The notes under the pieces: generated by a model | Database searches by the model: none | What the model was told of the DNA's origin: nothing | The model's input: only the letters and a program-made list of their open reading frames with translations | In this document: positions 8,829 through 17,379 of the stretch, piece by piece | Numbering within the stretch: position 1 is the stretch's first letter | Layout: the number at the start of each line of letters is the position of its first letter | Position numbers and translations under genes: made by a program | Source of the DNA: RGIG5612 sp963589005 | GTDB taxonomy: Bacteria; Bacillota; Clostridia; Lachnospirales; Lachnospiraceae | Length of the DNA: 64,000 bases | Assembly: GCA_963589005.1 (NCBI GenBank) | Contig: CAVAJR010000005.1 | Location: 40,146 to 104,145, forward strand | Reading direction: 5' to 3'

Positions 8829-10019
8829 ATGGCAAAAGCTAAATTCGAAAGAGGAAAAGCACATTGTAATATTGGTACCATTGGCCATGTTGACCATGGT
8901 AAAACAACTTTAACAGCTGCTATCACAAAGACTCTTCATGACAAATATGGTCTGGGAGAATTCGTTGATTTCGCTAACATTGACAAGGCTCCAGAAGAGA
9001 GAGCACGTGGTATAACGATCTCAACAGCACACGTTGAATATGAGACACCAAATCGTCACTATGCACACGTTGACTGCCCGGGACATGCTGACTACGTTAA
9101 GAACATGATCACTGGTGCTGCTCAGATGGATGGTACAATCCTTGTTGTTGCAGCTACTGATGGTGTTATGGCTCAGACAAAGGAGCACGTTCTTCTTTCA
9201 CGTCAGGTAGGTGTACCTTACATCGTAGTATTCCTGAATAAGTGCGATATGGTTGATGACGAGGAACTTCTTGAGCTCGTTGAAATGGACGTTAGAGAAC
9301 TTCTTGATGAGTACGGATTCCCAGGAGATGATACACCTATCATCCGCGGTTCAGCTCTTAAGGCTCTTGAAGGAGATCCAGTATGGCAGGAGAAGGTTAT
9401 CGAGCTTATGCAGGCTGTTGATGACTTTATTCCAGACCCAGTTCGTGATACAGAGAAGCCATTCCTTATGCCAGTAGAAGACGTATTCACAATCACAGGT
9501 CGTGGTACTGTTGCTACAGGACGTATCGAGCGTGGTGTTATCCATATGCAGGATCCAGTAGAAATCGTTGGTATCAAGGAAGAAAAGATGAGCACTGTTT
9601 GTACAGGTATTGAAATGTTCAGAAAGCTTCTTGATGAAGGTCAGGCTGGTGATAACGTAGGTCTTCTTCTTCGTGGTGTTGACAGAAAAGACATCGAAAG
9701 AGGACAGGTTGTTTGTAAGCCGGGTACAGTAACATGCCATACAAAATTCACAGGTCAGGTTTACGTACTTACAAAAGAAGAAGGTGGACGTCATACTCCT
9801 TTCTTCAACAACTACAGACCACAGTTCTACTTCAGAACAACTGACGTTACAGGTGTTTGCAACCTTCCTGAAGGAACAGAAATGTGCATGCCTGGTGATA
9901 ACGTAGAAATCACAGTTGAACTTATTCACCCAATCGCTATGGAGCCAGGTCTTGGTTTCGCTATCCGTGAAGGTGGACGTACAGTAGGTTCAGGTAAGGT
10001 TGCTACAATCATTGAGTAA
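8829..10019 (+). CDS. tuf: Elongation factor Tu
   Basis: 396 residues, EF-Tu, which delivers aminoacyl-tRNA to the ribosome. Start MAKAKFERGKAHCNIGTIGH follows CAAGGAGG by 9 bases; the frame upstream to 8802 is not coding. G1 GHVDHGKTTL, G3 DCPGHADY, G4 NKCD and domain II/III segments are intact. Codon use is strongly biased (CTT, GTT, ACA), as expected for a very highly expressed gene. Last gene of the str operon. Confidence 0.98.
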   Translation: MAKAKFERGKAHCNIGTIGHVDHGKTTLTAAITKTLHDKYGLGEFVDFANIDKAPEERARGITISTAHVEYETPNRHYAHVDCPGHADYVKNMITGAAQMDGTILVVAATDGVMAQTKEHVLLSRQVGVPYIVVFLNKCDMVDDEELLELVEMDVRELLDEYGFPGDDTPIIRGSALKALEGDPVWQEKVIELMQAVDDFIPDPVRDTEKPFLMPVEDVFTITGRGTVATGRIERGVIHMQDPVEIVGIKEEKMSTVCTGIEMFRKLLDEGQAGDNVGLLLRGVDRKDIERGQVVCKPGTVTCHTKFTGQVYVLTKEEGGRHTPFFNNYRPQFYFRTTDVTGVCNLPEGTEMCMPGDNVEITVELIHPIAMEPGLGFAIREGGRTVGSGKVATIIE

Positions 10020-10067
10020 TCATAAATATTCAGCGAGTGCACAGGCACGAGTTTAGATGAATTTATT

Positions 10068-10098
10068 AAGGCTCCCGAGTTTTTCTCGGGAGCCTTTT
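10068..10098 (+). terminator. Rho-independent terminator of the str operon
   Basis: A perfect 12-bp stem AAGGCTCCCGAG / CTCGGGAGCCTT with a T5 loop is followed by TT. It is 48 bp after the tuf stop. The rest of the gap to 10289 shows no gene. Confidence 0.93.
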
Positions 10099-10289
10099 GA
10101 ATGTGTATAAAATGTTATATTGACGGGGCTGCAGGGCAGAACTTTATGTTGAGAAAAATGCTGCAGGAATATATAATAAGGCCATATATTTTCTGAATAA
10201 ACCACATTTGAATTGCTGAAAATGAAAATTGCAATGCGGCAGGACTGCGATATCAAATAAAAATTCCACGTAAGATAAAGGAGATTGGT

Positions 10290-10592
10290 ATGGAAATTAA
10301 AAAGGAACTTGAAGGAAACAAACTTACAATTCATCTTACAGGACGTTTGGATACCACATCATCACCCCAGTTAGATGATGAACTGGGCAGATGTCTGGAT
10401 GGCATCACACTTCTTGACATTGACTGCAGTCATCTGGATTATATCTCTTCTGCAGGTCTCAGGGTACTTCTTTCAACGCACAAAAAAATGCTTACACAGG
10501 GCAAAATGATAGTAACAGGTGCTAAGGACAATGAAACTATCATGGAAGTTTTTGAGATTACCGGATTTAGTGACATTCTTGATATCGAATAA
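10290..10592 (+). CDS. STAS-domain anti-sigma-factor antagonist (SpoIIAA/RsbV-like)
   Basis: 100 residues covering one STAS domain. The segment DIDCSHLDYISSAGLRVLLS holds the DxSGLR-like loop, with Ser55-Ser56 as the likely phosphoacceptor region. In partner switching, the unphosphorylated protein binds an anti-sigma kinase (RsbW/SpoIIAB) and frees its target; PP2C phosphatases such as RsbU reactivate it. The next gene encodes exactly such a phosphatase with an additional kinase-like domain, so the two probably form one circuit. RBS AAGGAG precedes ATG. Confidence 0.9.
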   Translation: MEIKKELEGNKLTIHLTGRLDTTSSPQLDDELGRCLDGITLLDIDCSHLDYISSAGLRVLLSTHKKMLTQGKMIVTGAKDNETIMEVFEITGFSDILDIE

Positions 10593-10693
10593 GGCTGATG
10601 ACATATTTGATCATAAAGTAAACAGTAGCACTGTGCGAGAGCGGTATCACAGCATGTGAACGTTGCGTTAAATATGTGCTGGTAAGGACGATT

Positions 10694-12739
10694 ATGAATA
10701 AATTAACATTTGGTCAGAAACTAAAAAAAGGTCTGTTATTTAAAACGATTGGTTCAAAAATCATCAATTCGTTGCTGCTGGGATTTATTATTCTTACAGC
10801 AGCACTTATTATCATATTTTCCAATTTTTCAGTTTCAATGAATGAAGAGCTCGTCTTAGAAAAACTCCAAACAGATATTAATTATCTGCAGGATGTGCTG
10901 AGCAATTTCCGGAATGCTGAATGGGATATCAAGGATGGAACATTATATTGCGGTGATGTACCGGTAGGTGACGCGACTGAAGAAAATGCTAATCTAGAGC
11001 CATTTTATACAGCGGAAGAAAAAACTGGTACATTTGTATACACGTTCATGAGATGTTCGGATGAAGGTCTTGAGTGGACAGGTGATAACTCGACCGGATA
11101 TATGCAGGGACATTATATCAGAGTTGCAGGAACTACTAAGGGCACAAACGGCGAATCTATAATCGGAACATATATTGATAAAAAGGTAGCGGATGTTCTT
11201 GATGAAGAAGGTAAATATTATGGTGAAGCCAATGTAACCGGCGGCAAGATTTACTGTTATTACAAAACGCTGCAAAATGCAGAGGGCGAGACAGTCGGAG
11301 CTATAGTTGTAGGACGAAGTATGACCGAAATTATAGAGACGGCATCAAGAGCGACTGTGCGTATAATGATCCTGATAATTGCTGTCTTGATCTTTGTATG
11401 TGTATTGATTGCATTTGCATTGTCTACATGGACAAAAGCAGTTAAAAAGGTTGAAAATTATCTGAACAGAATTAAAAATGGCGAGCTTCCTGATGACAAA
11501 CTTGAATTAAATACCAGGGATGAGATCACCCAGGTGGCCAATTGCGTCAATGATATGGTAAGAGCGCTTAAGGATCGTGAGAGAATCGGAAGTGAATTGT
11601 CTGTAGCTGCAGATATTCAGGCTAATCTGCTGCCTAAGACATTTCCTGCATATCCGCATAGGAATGATTTCGACCTTTTTGCCAGCATGGATCCGGCCAA
11701 GGAAGTGGGAGGAGATTTCTATGACTTCTTCATGGTTGATGCGGATCATATTGCACTGGTTATTGCTGATGTGTCCGGTAAGGGCGTTCCGGCGGCACTT
11801 TTTATGGTAACAACGCGGACTCTTATCAAGGATCATTGTATGGCAGGTTTGAGTGCAGGTGATATACTCTCACAGGCTAACTCACTTCTGTGTGAGGGCA
11901 ATGCCATAGGAATGTTTGTAACTGGCTGGCTGGGAATTGTCGAACTGAGTACAGGTAAGGTGGATTTTGCAAATGCAGGACATAATCCGCCGGCGATTTG
12001 TCATGACGGGGAATTCACATATCTTAAGAGCAAGCATGGATTTGTATTGGCTGGTATGGAAGGACTTAAATATCAGAGTCAGGATTTTCAGTTAGAACCA
12101 GGGGATATCATCTTCCTGTATACAGATGGCATAACAGAGAGTACAAATACTCAAAATGAAATGTATGGAGAAAGAAGACTCATAGATTTCTTAAATGGTC
12201 ACCATAACATGAGTATGGAGGCATTGTGCACAGCAGTTAAGGAAGATACTGACAAATTCAAGGGTGATGCGGAACAGTTCGATGATATCACTATGATAGG
12301 ATTCAAATATAACGGAGGCAAGTTAGGGCACTTCGACCTGAAGGTGGAAGCGATAACAGACAATATTCCGGTTATCGTTGATTTCGTTAATGACAAGTTG
12401 GAGAAAATGAATTGCACGACGAAGGCCATGGCGCAGATTGATGTTGCAATTGATGAGATCGCCAGCAACATTGCTTATTATGCATATAAGGACAGCATCG
12501 GGTTCATGTTTGTTGTCATCGAGGAATTAGATGAAGAAGGCAATGTAATGATAAGATTTGAAGACGGCGGCATGCCTTATAATCCTCTTGAAAGGGAAGA
12601 ACCGGATATTTCTAAGAATTTAGAAGACAGACAAGTGGGAGGACTGGGCATACACATCGTCAAGAAAACCATGGATGATGTAAAATATGTTTACAAGAAC
12701 GGCAGAAACATATTGGTATTATTTAAGAAAATCAGATAA
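10694..12739 (+). CDS. Membrane PP2C (SpoIIE/RsbU) phosphatase fused to an anti-sigma-type HATPase
   Basis: About 681 residues from the ATG at 10694, which has AAGGA nearby; a GTG at 10676 is less likely. Order: TM helix (about 25-48), extracytoplasmic sensor of roughly 170 residues (Cache-like by size and topology), second TM (about 219-245), HAMP-like linker, PP2C/SpoIIE domain (about 320-530: DPAKEVGGDFYDFF, IADVSGKGVPAALFM, AGHNPP, LYTDGITES) and a C-terminal GHKL ATPase (about 545-681: AIDEIASNIAYYAY, FEDGGMPYNP, GGLGIHIVKKTMD). It probably reads an extracellular cue and both dephosphorylates and phosphorylates the upstream STAS protein. The target sigma factor or effector is not adjacent. 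Confidence 0.9.
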   Translation: MNKLTFGQKLKKGLLFKTIGSKIINSLLLGFIILTAALIIIFSNFSVSMNEELVLEKLQTDINYLQDVLSNFRNAEWDIKDGTLYCGDVPVGDATEENANLEPFYTAEEKTGTFVYTFMRCSDEGLEWTGDNSTGYMQGHYIRVAGTTKGTNGESIIGTYIDKKVADVLDEEGKYYGEANVTGGKIYCYYKTLQNAEGETVGAIVVGRSMTEIIETASRATVRIMILIIAVLIFVCVLIAFALSTWTKAVKKVENYLNRIKNGELPDDKLELNTRDEITQVANCVNDMVRALKDRERIGSELSVAADIQANLLPKTFPAYPHRNDFDLFASMDPAKEVGGDFYDFFMVDADHIALVIADVSGKGVPAALFMVTTRTLIKDHCMAGLSAGDILSQANSLLCEGNAIGMFVTGWLGIVELSTGKVDFANAGHNPPAICHDGEFTYLKSKHGFVLAGMEGLKYQSQDFQLEPGDIIFLYTDGITESTNTQNEMYGERRLIDFLNGHHNMSMEALCTAVKEDTDKFKGDAEQFDDITMIGFKYNGGKLGHFDLKVEAITDNIPVIVDFVNDKLEKMNCTTKAMAQIDVAIDEIASNIAYYAYKDSIGFMFVVIEELDEEGNVMIRFEDGGMPYNPLEREEPDISKNLEDRQVGGLGIHIVKKTMDDVKYVYKNGRNILVLFKKIR

Positions 12740-12766
12740 AGCAATGCAGACTGAAAAGAGGGGCTT

Positions 12767-14041
12767 ATGGTAGAAAATAAAAGGGTTGCTGTATGGGATA
12801 ATATAAAATTCTTTTTAATATTACTTGTTTGCGTGGGACATTTTTCATCAGCAGCTGAAGACAGCTTTGATGTATGTTGGAGTATCGACCTGATAATAAC
12901 ATCGTTCCACATGCCTTTCTTTATATTTGTGGCAGGCCTTTTCTATAAGGACAAAGGCGTAAAAGAGCGAATAATGAGTTTCATCGCCATATATGTAGTG
13001 AGTAAGGCGGTATTCCTGATTGAATATTTAATAAAAGGATGGGATACGGATTATAAGCTGTTTTACGGTGACGGGCTTCCATGGTTCATGTTCGCATTGG
13101 CAGTATTCTATCTTCTGAATTACTTGTTTAGAAATCAGAACAAATTATTTGTTCTGGTAATAGCTGTTGTAATTGCAATATTTGCCGGATATGACAATAC
13201 GATCAATACATTTCTGACACTGAACAGAATTATCACCTTTTATCCGTTTTTCCTTGCAGGTTCTATGATCAACAGAAAAAGCATGGAAAAGCTGTTTGCA
13301 AAGCCTGCTTTGAAAATAACCGGATTAATAATATTTGCAGCATGGTGTGTAGCTTGTTTTGTATTTCTTGACGAGCTGAAAGGTATCAGACCTATGTTCA
13401 CCGGAGGAAATCAGTATGCGGTTATGCCGCTGCCTGAATACGGCGGGCTGTACAGGATGCTGACATATATTATAACATCTATAGTTGGATTGTCTTTTCT
13501 GTTTATGATACCGACCAGACGTCTGGGGTTTATTACGAAATTTGGCGAGCGCACGATACAGGTGTATTTCTGGCACTATGTTGTGATTCATATTTTTACA
13601 GGAACACAGCTGCAGCGGGAATTTTTCTTTGGTTCGTCCTTCGGAATGGTAATGTGGCTGCTGACAGGAATTTTAGTAACATTTATATTGTCGTTTAAGA
13701 TATTTCAATATCCTACATGCTGGCTGCAGCCTAGGTATATCAGAGCTGCGGAGGGGCAGATGCTGACAAAAAGGAAGATCAAAATATCAGTTGGAATATT
13801 TGTCGGAGTAACTGTCGTACTTCTAGTCGCAATAGTTGTTGCAAATCCGAAAGGTTGGGAACAGGAAAATGGCAACTGGTATTATAAAAATTTCTTTGGA
13901 GTAAATGAAACCGGTTGGATAGAGGTTAATGAAAATAAGTACTATTTTGATGAAGAAGGCATAATGGTTACGGGAGCGCAGGAAATAGACGGTAAGAATT
14001 ATATGTTTAATGATGGTGGTCAATTAATTTCTGAAAACTGA
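12767..14041 (+). CDS. Membrane acyltransferase-3 family protein with C-terminal choline-binding-type repeats
   Basis: 424 residues. The first 340 or so are very hydrophobic, about ten helices, and start with WDNIKFFLILLVCVGHFSSA, the acyltransferase-3/OafA-type signature with the catalytic-type histidine in the first helix, as in fucose 4-O-acetylase-like proteins. A further TM (about 345-370) leads to a C-terminal tail with repeats GWEQENGNWYYK, GWIEVNENKYYFDEEG and AQEIDGKNYMFNDGG, the pattern of cell-wall/choline-binding repeats. By topology, the tail is expected outside. It may acetylate a surface glycan or wall polymer while holding onto it. This fusion is uncommon. Confidence 0.82.
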   Translation: MVENKRVAVWDNIKFFLILLVCVGHFSSAAEDSFDVCWSIDLIITSFHMPFFIFVAGLFYKDKGVKERIMSFIAIYVVSKAVFLIEYLIKGWDTDYKLFYGDGLPWFMFALAVFYLLNYLFRNQNKLFVLVIAVVIAIFAGYDNTINTFLTLNRIITFYPFFLAGSMINRKSMEKLFAKPALKITGLIIFAAWCVACFVFLDELKGIRPMFTGGNQYAVMPLPEYGGLYRMLTYIITSIVGLSFLFMIPTRRLGFITKFGERTIQVYFWHYVVIHIFTGTQLQREFFFGSSFGMVMWLLTGILVTFILSFKIFQYPTCWLQPRYIRAAEGQMLTKRKIKISVGIFVGVTVVLLVAIVVANPKGWEQENGNWYYKNFFGVNETGWIEVNENKYYFDEEGIMVTGAQEIDGKNYMFNDGGQLISEN

Positions 14042-14100
14042 TAGAGCTATAAGTTTGGCAGAAGGTCTGCCTATTGTTGCTAAAGAGAAACGCGTTTGTA

Positions 14101-14132
14101 TGTGACCTCTCGATATTTGTCGAGAGGTCACA
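14101..14132. promoter_or_regulatory. Perfect 12-bp inverted repeat just upstream of the SUV3-like helicase
   Basis: TGTGACCTCTCG (14101-14112) and CGAGAGGTCACA (14121-14132) enclose an 8-base loop. No T-run follows, and the helicase ATG is 17 bp downstream. It could be a terminator stem for the acyltransferase transcript, an operator, or a hairpin affecting translation of the helicase. Confidence 0.6.
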
Positions 14133-14148
14133 TATTAGAGTCTGGTAT

Positions 14149-16401
14149 ATGAGTAAAAAAACTAAGAAAAAGGCATTTAAATTAAAAATATTTCAGACCA
14201 AGGAAGAATTTGCCATGCCATATCTTAAGGGAGGCATGGACATAAATGATCCTTTTATAACTGAGGAATATGAAAAATACGTTCACAAATATGAAGAGCA
14301 GCTGGCACTTTTATCGAAATGCCAGCAATTTATTGATGAAATTAAAAAGCTCAGCATTAAACAGGTCTGTTCAGAGATAAGACAGGCCGTAATTGAAGAG
14401 GTTGAGGCAAGAATAGAACGGGTGTTGTCATCAGGCCGGTTGTCAATGTCGGCAGAATGCTTCAGAAGCAATTATGTTTATCGAAAATACAGGGGAAGCC
14501 GATTAGTTGAAGAGTCGGAGATAGTTACATATGTCAGGAATTTTCCCCAATATAGTGCAGGAAGCTGGCCTAACCTAATAAACAACACAGCTAAAAACGG
14601 ACGATTCTCAGGATATCTATATCATGCAGCGAGAACGAACAGTTCTGTGCTGAAAGAAATAATAAATCAGGGTCAGATATATAAGAATGTCGGTATGTAT
14701 GATCCGGAGACTGATATAAAGAAGAAATTTGACAGTTATTATATGATATTTGTAAGGCAGATATCTTCAGAAATAGAGGAGTATTTTACTCCTGAGCGTA
14801 TAGAATCCTGCATTATACAAAATCCTTATTATGGCAATATCTACAGAGAAAATCTTATAATTGAAAGAAAGGCCAATATTCTCCGTCAAAATATGCTGAA
14901 ACAGATACCGGATACATATCCGGAACTTTTCCCGGCGGCAAGAGCCATGAAGAGACATTTTATCCTTCACGTGGGACCTACCAATTCCGGTAAAACATAT
15001 GCTGCAGTAAGTGCATTTGAGGAAGGTAAGAGGTGCACATATCTGGCTCCGCTGAGGCTTCTTGCTTATGAACAGTTCGAGAGCCTTAACAAAAATGGCA
15101 TAATATGCTCACTTCGCACAGGCGAGGAGAGAATCGATGTTCCGGGGGCAGAATGTGTGGCATCTACAATAGAGATGGCCAGCATAGAGGATGAGTGGGA
15201 TATAGCAGTGATCGATGAGGGTCAGATGATAAATGACTCCTCCAGGGGCGGCGCATGGTCGGCGGCGCTGCTGGGTCTTGTGTCATCTGAAATACATATA
15301 TGTCTGGCACCGGAAGCGGAAAAAATTTATATACAGCTGATAGAAGAATGCGGTGACACCTATGAGGTCATACATCATAACAGATTATGTCCGCTCAGAA
15401 TCGAGAAAAAGGATTTTAATTTTCCGCAGGATGTTCAGGAGGGCGATGCACTTATAGTATTTTCGCGCAGAGATGTGCATGCGGTTGCATCTGAACTTCA
15501 AAGGTATAATATTAAAACCTCTGTAATCTATGGGCGTCTTCCGTATGATGTAAGACATGGACAGGCATCTGACTTCTCGTCAGGAAATACAAAGGTGCTG
15601 GTGGCAACGGATGCTATCGGTATGGGATTAAACCTTCCGATTCAGCGAGTGGTATTTCTGGAGTTGGAGAAATTCGATGGAACAGGCAGGAGAGATCTGC
15701 GCCCGGATGAAATAAGACAGATAGCGGGACGTGCAGGACGAAAAGGGCTGTATCACGAGGGCATAGTTACATCGGAATATGGGCGCAAGATGATCAGGGA
15801 TGCGTTTACTACGGCATTGGAGGATATAGATCAGGCAGTTATTGCATTTCCGCAGACATTGATCAACATGGACGCTCATTTGGAGGATATATTAAAAAGA
15901 TGGGATGAGATTCCGGCAAAGGCAGGATTTGCCAAGGAAGATATGAAGGAGAAGCTGGTTATGTGCCACGCGATCGCTGACATATCGGATGACAATGAAT
16001 TCTTATACAAATGTATTACGATTGCATTTGATTCTGAAAATGAGTATCTTTTTGATCTGTGGAAGGAATTGTGCACGGATGAGGCTATGGGAAGAGAGCC
16101 TAAATTGGGCCGTTACATTCCGGATGCAGATTCGCAAATGTGGCAGGACAATGACCTTGAATGGCTGGAAGAGCAGTTTAGATTGTGCGACCTTCTGTAT
16201 GGATTTTGTGATAAGTTCAGACATGATGAATGGACGGAGAATATCATGAGATGCAAGAAACAGTTATCAGAACAGATCACAAATATACTAAATGAACAGC
16301 ATCTTAAAGGACGAACCTGCAAGAGATGCGGCAGAAAATTGCCTTGGAAATATCCACATGCAGTATGCGAGCGATGTTTTGAGGCAAGAAAATACAGGTA
16401 G
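14149..16401 (+). CDS. SUV3-like DExH RNA helicase with C-terminal zinc ribbon
   Basis: About 750 residues. The helicase core resembles the mitochondrial SUV3 degradosome helicase: motif I HVGPTNSGKT (about residue 275), TYLAPLRLLAYEQFE, DEGQMI in place of DEAD (about 355), ATDAIGMGLNLP (487) and QIAGRAGRKG (524). The first 260 residues are a helical region unlike known domains, and the C-terminus has CKRCGRKLP and CERC, a probable zinc ribbon. The start at ATG 14149 fits the protein (MSKKTKKKAF), though its RBS is weak; the frame extends to 14074. Role in RNA turnover is inferred from the family. The gene is followed directly by tcdA. Confidence 0.85.
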   Translation: MSKKTKKKAFKLKIFQTKEEFAMPYLKGGMDINDPFITEEYEKYVHKYEEQLALLSKCQQFIDEIKKLSIKQVCSEIRQAVIEEVEARIERVLSSGRLSMSAECFRSNYVYRKYRGSRLVEESEIVTYVRNFPQYSAGSWPNLINNTAKNGRFSGYLYHAARTNSSVLKEIINQGQIYKNVGMYDPETDIKKKFDSYYMIFVRQISSEIEEYFTPERIESCIIQNPYYGNIYRENLIIERKANILRQNMLKQIPDTYPELFPAARAMKRHFILHVGPTNSGKTYAAVSAFEEGKRCTYLAPLRLLAYEQFESLNKNGIICSLRTGEERIDVPGAECVASTIEMASIEDEWDIAVIDEGQMINDSSRGGAWSAALLGLVSSEIHICLAPEAEKIYIQLIEECGDTYEVIHHNRLCPLRIEKKDFNFPQDVQEGDALIVFSRRDVHAVASELQRYNIKTSVIYGRLPYDVRHGQASDFSSGNTKVLVATDAIGMGLNLPIQRVVFLELEKFDGTGRRDLRPDEIRQIAGRAGRKGLYHEGIVTSEYGRKMIRDAFTTALEDIDQAVIAFPQTLINMDAHLEDILKRWDEIPAKAGFAKEDMKEKLVMCHAIADISDDNEFLYKCITIAFDSENEYLFDLWKELCTDEAMGREPKLGRYIPDADSQMWQDNDLEWLEEQFRLCDLLYGFCDKFRHDEWTENIMRCKKQLSEQITNILNEQHLKGRTCKRCGRKLPWKYPHAVCERCFEARKYR

Positions 16402-16460
16402 TGCGTGCTGCAGATCCAGCTGCAATGCGCAGAACCAATCAATATGTAGGAAGATTCGAA

Positions 16461-17252
16461 ATGGAAAATCAATTTACAAGAACGAGAATGCTGCTGGGAG
16501 ATGCAGTTGATCAGTTATGGGATAAGCATGTAGCCGTATTTGGAGTCGGCGGAGTCGGTGGATATGTATGCGAGGTGCTGGCACGAAGCGGCATCGGTGC
16601 GATAGATATAATAGACAATGATCAGGTGGCGATTTCTAACCTGAATCGACAGGTAATTGCAACTCGCGCTACGATAGGAATGGACAAGGTTAATGTCATG
16701 AGGGACAGAATCCTGAGCATTAATCCGGACATTAAAGTAACAGCACACCAGTGTTTCTTCCTGCCGGAAAATGCTGATAATTTCAATTTCGAGGAATACG
16801 ATTATGTGGTTGATGCCGTGGATACGGTTGCAGCCAAAATATCCATTATATTGAAGGCGCAGTCAGCAAATGTGCCGGTTATAAGTGCCATGGGCGCCGG
16901 GAACAAATTAGATCCCACAAGATTTAAAGTAGCAGACATATACGAAACGGAAGTAGACAGACTGGCTAAGGTTATGAGACGAGAGCTGAAAAAAAGAGGC
17001 GTATCACACCTTAAGGTAGTATATTCAGACGAAAAGCCGTTAACGCCGTTGTTTCAGCCGGATGCGGAGGTTGAGATAACTGCAGATGCCCCTAATGCAG
17101 CTGAAGCGGCAGAAAATAAAACAGATCAAACCGCTGCAGAAGTCAGAAAATCATCCAGGCGCCAGACACCGGGAAGCCTTGCCTTCGTTCCTGCAGTGGC
17201 AGGCTGCATCATAGGCGGAGAAGTTATAAAAGATCTGGCAAATATAAAGTAA
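16461..17252 (+). CDS. tcdA: TcdA-like tRNA threonylcarbamoyladenosine dehydratase (ThiF/MoeB/E1 family)
   Basis: 263 residues from ATG 16461 (AGGAAG 6 bases upstream). An adenylating E1-like fold with VFGVGGVGGYVCEVLARSGI, IDNDQVAISNLNRQ, DAVDTVAAK and the C-terminal GSLAFVPAVAGCIIGGEV segment. TcdA (CsdL) cyclises t6A37 to ct6A in tRNAs reading ANN codons. An Ala/Glu-rich insertion of about 30 residues (around 205-235) lies just before the C-terminal segment. It follows the SUV3-like helicase within 60 bp. Confidence 0.88.
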   Translation: MENQFTRTRMLLGDAVDQLWDKHVAVFGVGGVGGYVCEVLARSGIGAIDIIDNDQVAISNLNRQVIATRATIGMDKVNVMRDRILSINPDIKVTAHQCFFLPENADNFNFEEYDYVVDAVDTVAAKISIILKAQSANVPVISAMGAGNKLDPTRFKVADIYETEVDRLAKVMRRELKKRGVSHLKVVYSDEKPLTPLFQPDAEVEITADAPNAAEAAENKTDQTAAEVRKSSRRQTPGSLAFVPAVAGCIIGGEVIKDLANIK

Positions 17253-17278
17253 TATTTAATAAAACTTGCTTAAATTAT

Positions 17279-17362
17279 CAGCTGAACAGTTCTTGCATGC
17301 CGAGGATTGCGGCACTTATGCCAATACCGAGCCGCATTTGCCGTGCATTTCCACTGTAGCTG
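17279..17362. repeat. Long imperfect palindrome between tcdA and the VWA gene
   Basis: Nested pairs CAGCTGAACAGT with ACTGTAGCTG, TGCATG with CGTGCA, and GCGGC with GCCGC give an interrupted hairpin of about 84 bp. It has no T-run and does not look like the 36.8/41.9 kb element. It may be a terminator, an mRNA-stabilising stem or a decayed repeat. Confidence 0.4.
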
Positions 17363-17379
17363 CAGCATGAGCTTTTAGA

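Noticed and set aside
9218..9929. Long minus-strand open frames inside tuf
   Set aside because: Antisense shadows of a strongly codon-biased gene.
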